A stretch of 19,367 bases of DNA, from assembly GCA_036985715.1 (NCBI GenBank), contig BTQE01000058.1, positions 1-19,367 on the forward strand. Direction: 5' to 3'. The notes below the pieces were generated by a model, which saw only the letters and a list, made by a program, of their open reading frames with translations, did not search any database and had not been told where the DNA came from. The position numbers were made by a program, and so were the translations under genes. This document shows positions 16,307 through 19,367 of the stretch, in pieces (position 1 is the first letter of the stretch; each line of letters begins with the position of its first letter). This DNA comes from SMXL01 sp036985715. Lineage in GTDB: Bacteria > Bacteroidota > Rhodothermia > Rhodothermales > UBA10348.

Positions 16307-16771
16307 TCAGTTCACCGAGATCTCGTCAGTCAGATCGGCTTCGGTTTTGGCTTCGATGGGATTCTCCAAAATGCCCAGTTGAACCAGCCAGTGAAGATTG
16401 TCAAATGCGACTCGCTCTTCGATTAGTTTGCCACCTGAGTATGTCTGAAACGTAATGCCATCGACGGTGAAGGATCGACCCGTCGCGGGAAGTGCCTCTG
16501 TCGTTCCGGTATGCGTACCTGTTGCCCGCCAGAACAATGCTGATTTGTCTTCGCCAACCACGGTGTCCTCTATTGAAACGTGAAAGTCCGGCATCATCGT
16601 CCGAGCTTCAGTGATCACACGCTTCAGGTCATCCAGACCGTTGGCATTGGTTAACGTTGTCGGACTTGAGATCCGTCGGATATTCTCATCGACGATTCCG
16701 TTGAGACTGTCGAGATCTGCCCCGTTCCAAACCGCGACGAGATCGGAAATAATTGTTCGAATGTCGCTCAT
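16307..16771 (-). CDS. SnoaL-like / NTF2-fold protein (ester-cyclase family)
   Basis: 154 residues. The sequence MSDIRTIISDLVAVWNGADLD, then a fate segment with ITEARTMMPDFHVSIEDTVV, FWRATGTHTG, LPATGRSFTVDGITF and GGKLIEERVAFDNLHWLVQLG follows the SnoaL-like polyketide-cyclase/ester-cyclase pattern of the NTF2 superfamily almost from end to end. Members are small cone-shaped alpha+beta barrels that either catalyse cyclisation/isomerisation or bind small ligands. In most bacteria the substrate is unknown and no polyketide cluster is needed. No signal peptide is present, so it is cytoplasmic. It points away from the permease gene, with which it shares a 291-base divergent intergenic region. 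Confidence 0.85.
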   Translation of the reverse strand: MSDIRTIISDLVAVWNGADLDSLNGIVDENIRRISSPTTLTNANGLDDLKRVITEARTMMPDFHVSIEDTVVGEDKSALFWRATGTHTGTTEALPATGRSFTVDGITFQTYSGGKLIEERVAFDNLHWLVQLGILENPIEAKTEADLTDEISVN

Positions 16772-16860
16772 CTCTTTGCTCTTAAATTATAAGTGGGATG
16801 CGAGCTCCCGGATTCGCAAAGGATTGCCATTTTGACGGGACCGCAATACGCGCGGTATTT

Positions 16861-16890
16861 CGAATCACGCTTCCTCAATATCGTGATTCG
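16861..16890. promoter_or_regulatory. Perfect 9-bp inverted repeat in a divergent intergenic region
   Basis: CGAATCACG (16861-16869) and CGTGATTCG (16882-16890) are perfect complements with a 12-base spacer. They lie in the 291 bases between the SnoaL-like start and the permease start. A second, shorter repeat, AATAC...GTATT, lies just before it at 16845-16859. The 21-base centre-to-centre spacing is two DNA turns, which would suit a dimeric regulator acting on either gene. It could also form a hairpin in a long 5' leader. No other feature is visible in this gap. Confidence 0.35.
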
Positions 16891-17062
16891 TGGGTAAAGG
16901 AATCAAGCGGAGCGTAGGTTTAACCTCCTATCCCATAGAGCGGTGCAAGACCCAACGTATTAGTCAAAGAGGCATCGCAAAACAATACTATTAATGAGTA
17001 ACAAGCCTGAATAGACGCCGTAATCGTGTAGAATCAATTCCAGCTTCATGATGGCAACGACC

Positions 17063-19367
17063 ATGTTTCGAAATTATCTCAAGTCAGCACTTCGCAGCCT
17101 TCGGAAGCATTTAGGCTACACGGCCATCAACCTGATCGGCCTCACCATCGGGATTCTGGTCACGCTTCAGATATTTCTTTTCGTTCAAAGTGAGCTCGGT
17201 TATGACTCATTTCACTTCGAAGCCGAGAACATTTATCGGGTGACACTTGAAGGTAGCTTCTCAGGTACGGAACTAAATGCGCCGGTGACGCCCGCCCCCA
17301 TGGCCGCTGCGCTCGTGTCGGACTTTCCAGAGGTGGAAGTCGCCACCCGGCTATTCCCTTTCGCCAACGAACAAATGGTGCGAAAAGACGACATCAATTT
17401 GCTGGAAGATGAGGTACTGATCGTTGACTCTACGTTTTTCGACGTCTTCAGTTTTGAACTTCTCCGAGGAACGAAAGAAACGGCTCTTAACCGGCCTTTT
17501 ACGGCTGTGCTCACGGAGACGCTGGCCGGCAAGCTTTTTGGCAACGACGACCCGTTGGGGGAGACGATCATCCTGGGCGACTCGACGAGTTATGAGGTTT
17601 CCGGTATCGTAGCTGATGCTCCGAAGAACTCGCATATCCAATTTGATATGCTTCGAACGTCATTGGGGCTACCGTTCGTCGAGCAACAATCACAGTTCTG
17701 GGTCTCCAACAACTTTTTCACGTATTTGAGGCTCGTTCCTGGCACCGACGCCATGGCCTTGGAGGACAAGCTCCCGGAGTTCTTTAAAGGTTACGCGGGC
17801 CCTCAGTTCGCGCAGGCCTTTGGCAAACCGTACGACGAGGTAATGACGGGCGATAACGCTCTCAATTACCATCTTCAATCCATAGGGGACGTGCATCTGA
17901 AGACGAACTTCGAAATCGATCTTCAGCCGTCCGGAGACATCACCTATGTTTACCTGTTCATCGCGGTAGCACTATTCATCCTGTTGCTGGCCATTATCAA
18001 TTTCATGAATCTGGCTACGGCCCGGTCAGCCACCCGCGCCATGGAAGTCGGCATTCGAAAGGCGGCTGGTTCAGGGCGCGGGCAACTTGTCGGTCAATTC
18101 CTGAGCGAATCGGTTGTAATGGCCGTGTTCTCGATGATTCTTGCCTTAGCACTCATCTTTCTGACTACTCCGTATTTCAATGCGGTCACTGACCAGACAT
18201 TGAATGCATCGGCTCTACTTAGTCCTGGTATCCTGGCTGTCTTGTTCGCGGGTGCGATCCTTGTTGGAATCGTCGCCGGCAGTTACCCGGCCCTCTTCTT
18301 GTCCGGAATTCAACCGATAGCCGTATTCAAGACACAATCGGCGAGCGGTCGGAGCAGATCTCTACTTCGAAATATCCTCGTGGTATTCCAGTTCACGATT
18401 TCCGTAACCCTTCTCGTAGCCACATTTATCGTTCGCGATCAGCTCAGATTCGCTCAGAATAAGAATCTGGGATTCGACAAGGAGTATGCTCTCATTGTGG
18501 AACGCGCCGATCAACTCGGTGATCAATCCGATTCGTTTAAGGATCAACTCAGATCCTACTCCAGTATTTTGGCTGTAGGCGGCACGTCGGCACTACCCGG
18601 CGGTTTGCACGGTGGAACCGGTTTCCGGCCCGAAGGCTTTGCTTCCGAGGACCTGATCCTCATGGCTCCGATTATCGTTGATTATGGTTTTATCGAGGCG
18701 ATGGGCATTGATATGGCCGAAGGTCGAGATTTCTCGAGAGATTTTCCGAGCGACACATTATCGTTCATAATCAATGAAGCAGGCTTACGGAAAATCGGAT
18801 GGGAGAGCGCCGAAGGCAAATTGCTGGGTGTGTTCGGACAAAACTCAACGATTACTGACGCACCGATCATCGGCGTCATCAAGGACTATCATTATGCCTC
18901 CATGAGAAATGAAATCGGACCGGTTGCGCTCATAATGCAAAAAATTCCGATGCCGTTCCTGATCGTGAGAACAACAGGGCCTGGTCTTGCTCAAACGTTG
19001 GACTATGTAGAAGAATCGTGGGCGGGGTTCCTACCTGATCAACCATTCCAGTACACGTTCCTGGATGATAATTTTTTTAAGCTCTTTGACGCTGATAGAA
19101 AGCTCGCTCGGCTGTTCTCCAGTTTCTCGCTGTTTGCCATTTTCCTTGCTGGTCTCGGTTTATTCGGTCTGGGGCTGTTCGTTATGGAGCAACGAACGAA
19201 GGAAATCGGTATTCGAAAAACGATGGGAGCGAGCGTCAGCCAGATTCTAGTTCTACTTTCTCGCGACTTTACGAATCTGGTGTTGATTGCCGTCGTTCTC
19301 GCCATTCCGGCCGCCTACTTCGGCATGAGCAAATGGCTGGAGGGATTCGTCTATCACACGAACATTC
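17063..19367 (+). CDS. ABC transporter permease, two-repeat FtsX/MacB type (partial, 3' end off window)
   Basis: 768 complete codons from ATG 17063 to the right edge; family members are about 790-810 residues, so only the last membrane helix and tail are missing. ATGs at 17048 and 17051 are in frame, but MFRNYLKSALRSL is the usual family start. The layout is one membrane helix (about 18-40), a periplasmic MacB_PCD domain (SELGYDSFH, then ENIYRVTLE) to about 290, three helices (about 295-318, 350-371, 385-410), a second unit with a helix at 437-457, another periplasmic domain, and helices near 683-707 and 735-757. FtsX signatures EVGIRKAAGS and EIGIRKTMGAS occur in both repeats. These proteins work with a separate ATPase in mechanotransmission, export of peptides/antibiotics or lipoprotein-related functions; the substrate is unknown and no ATPase gene is in the window. 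Confidence 0.93.
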   Translation, partial: MFRNYLKSALRSLRKHLGYTAINLIGLTIGILVTLQIFLFVQSELGYDSFHFEAENIYRVTLEGSFSGTELNAPVTPAPMAAALVSDFPEVEVATRLFPFANEQMVRKDDINLLEDEVLIVDSTFFDVFSFELLRGTKETALNRPFTAVLTETLAGKLFGNDDPLGETIILGDSTSYEVSGIVADAPKNSHIQFDMLRTSLGLPFVEQQSQFWVSNNFFTYLRLVPGTDAMALEDKLPEFFKGYAGPQFAQAFGKPYDEVMTGDNALNYHLQSIGDVHLKTNFEIDLQPSGDITYVYLFIAVALFILLLAIINFMNLATARSATRAMEVGIRKAAGSGRGQLVGQFLSESVVMAVFSMILALALIFLTTPYFNAVTDQTLNASALLSPGILAVLFAGAILVGIVAGSYPALFLSGIQPIAVFKTQSASGRSRSLLRNILVVFQFTISVTLLVATFIVRDQLRFAQNKNLGFDKEYALIVERADQLGDQSDSFKDQLRSYSSILAVGGTSALPGGLHGGTGFRPEGFASEDLILMAPIIVDYGFIEAMGIDMAEGRDFSRDFPSDTLSFIINEAGLRKIGWESAEGKLLGVFGQNSTITDAPIIGVIKDYHYASMRNEIGPVALIMQKIPMPFLIVRTTGPGLAQTLDYVEESWAGFLPDQPFQYTFLDDNFFKLFDADRKLARLFSSFSLFAIFLAGLGLFGLGLFVMEQRTKEIGIRKTMGASVSQILVLLSRDFTNLVLIAVVLAIPAAYFGMSKWLEGFVYHTNI

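Overview
The window (about 52% G+C by eye) looks like chromosomal DNA from a Bacteroidota/Rhodothermota-type bacterium (Rhodothermales or Balneolales relatives are my best guess). This is inferred from the gene families: a DUF5686/carboxypeptidase-regulatory outer-membrane protein, a membrane Ser/Thr kinase with a periplasmic TPR domain, and a two-repeat MacB/FtsX-type permease. Ribosome-binding sites are weak throughout. I see no rRNA, tRNA, CRISPR array, insertion sequence or phage gene.

Layout. (1) 1-2087, minus: a receptor-like Ser/Thr kinase with TPRs, cut by the left edge. (2) 2088-2638: an AT-rich stretch with GTTAA inverted repeats, and a decayed, internally deleted M20 amidohydrolase. 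(3) 2639-5860, plus: a large outer-membrane DUF5686 protein and a secreted lectin-like protein. (4) 6044-10732, plus: four closely spaced enzyme genes: an RraA-type aldolase/decarboxylase, an Ldh2-type dehydrogenase with a lost catalytic His motif and no normal start codon, a free-standing adenylation-carrier (A-PCP) protein, and a single-domain YjeF_N epimerase-like protein. A hairpin exactly fills the 15 bases between this cluster and the convergent gene. (5) 10748-16771, minus: a small secreted beta-rich protein, an RhlE-type DEAD-box helicase, a ChaN-like haem-binding protein, 4-alpha-glucanotransferase (MalQ), an unrecognised ORF and a SnoaL-like protein. (6) 17063 to the right edge, plus: an ABC-transporter permease missing only its last few residues.

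How the parts relate. Regions 1, 3 and 6 are envelope, transport and signalling functions; region 5 is mostly housekeeping. The part most like an undescribed system is region 4. An enzyme set that makes or cleaves a 2-oxo/hydroxy acid sits directly upstream of a stand-alone A-PCP protein that could load a small acid onto a phosphopantetheine arm. No condensation, reductase or thioesterase domain is present in the window, so any product is unknown. That the four genes share a pathway is inference from strand, spacing and order.
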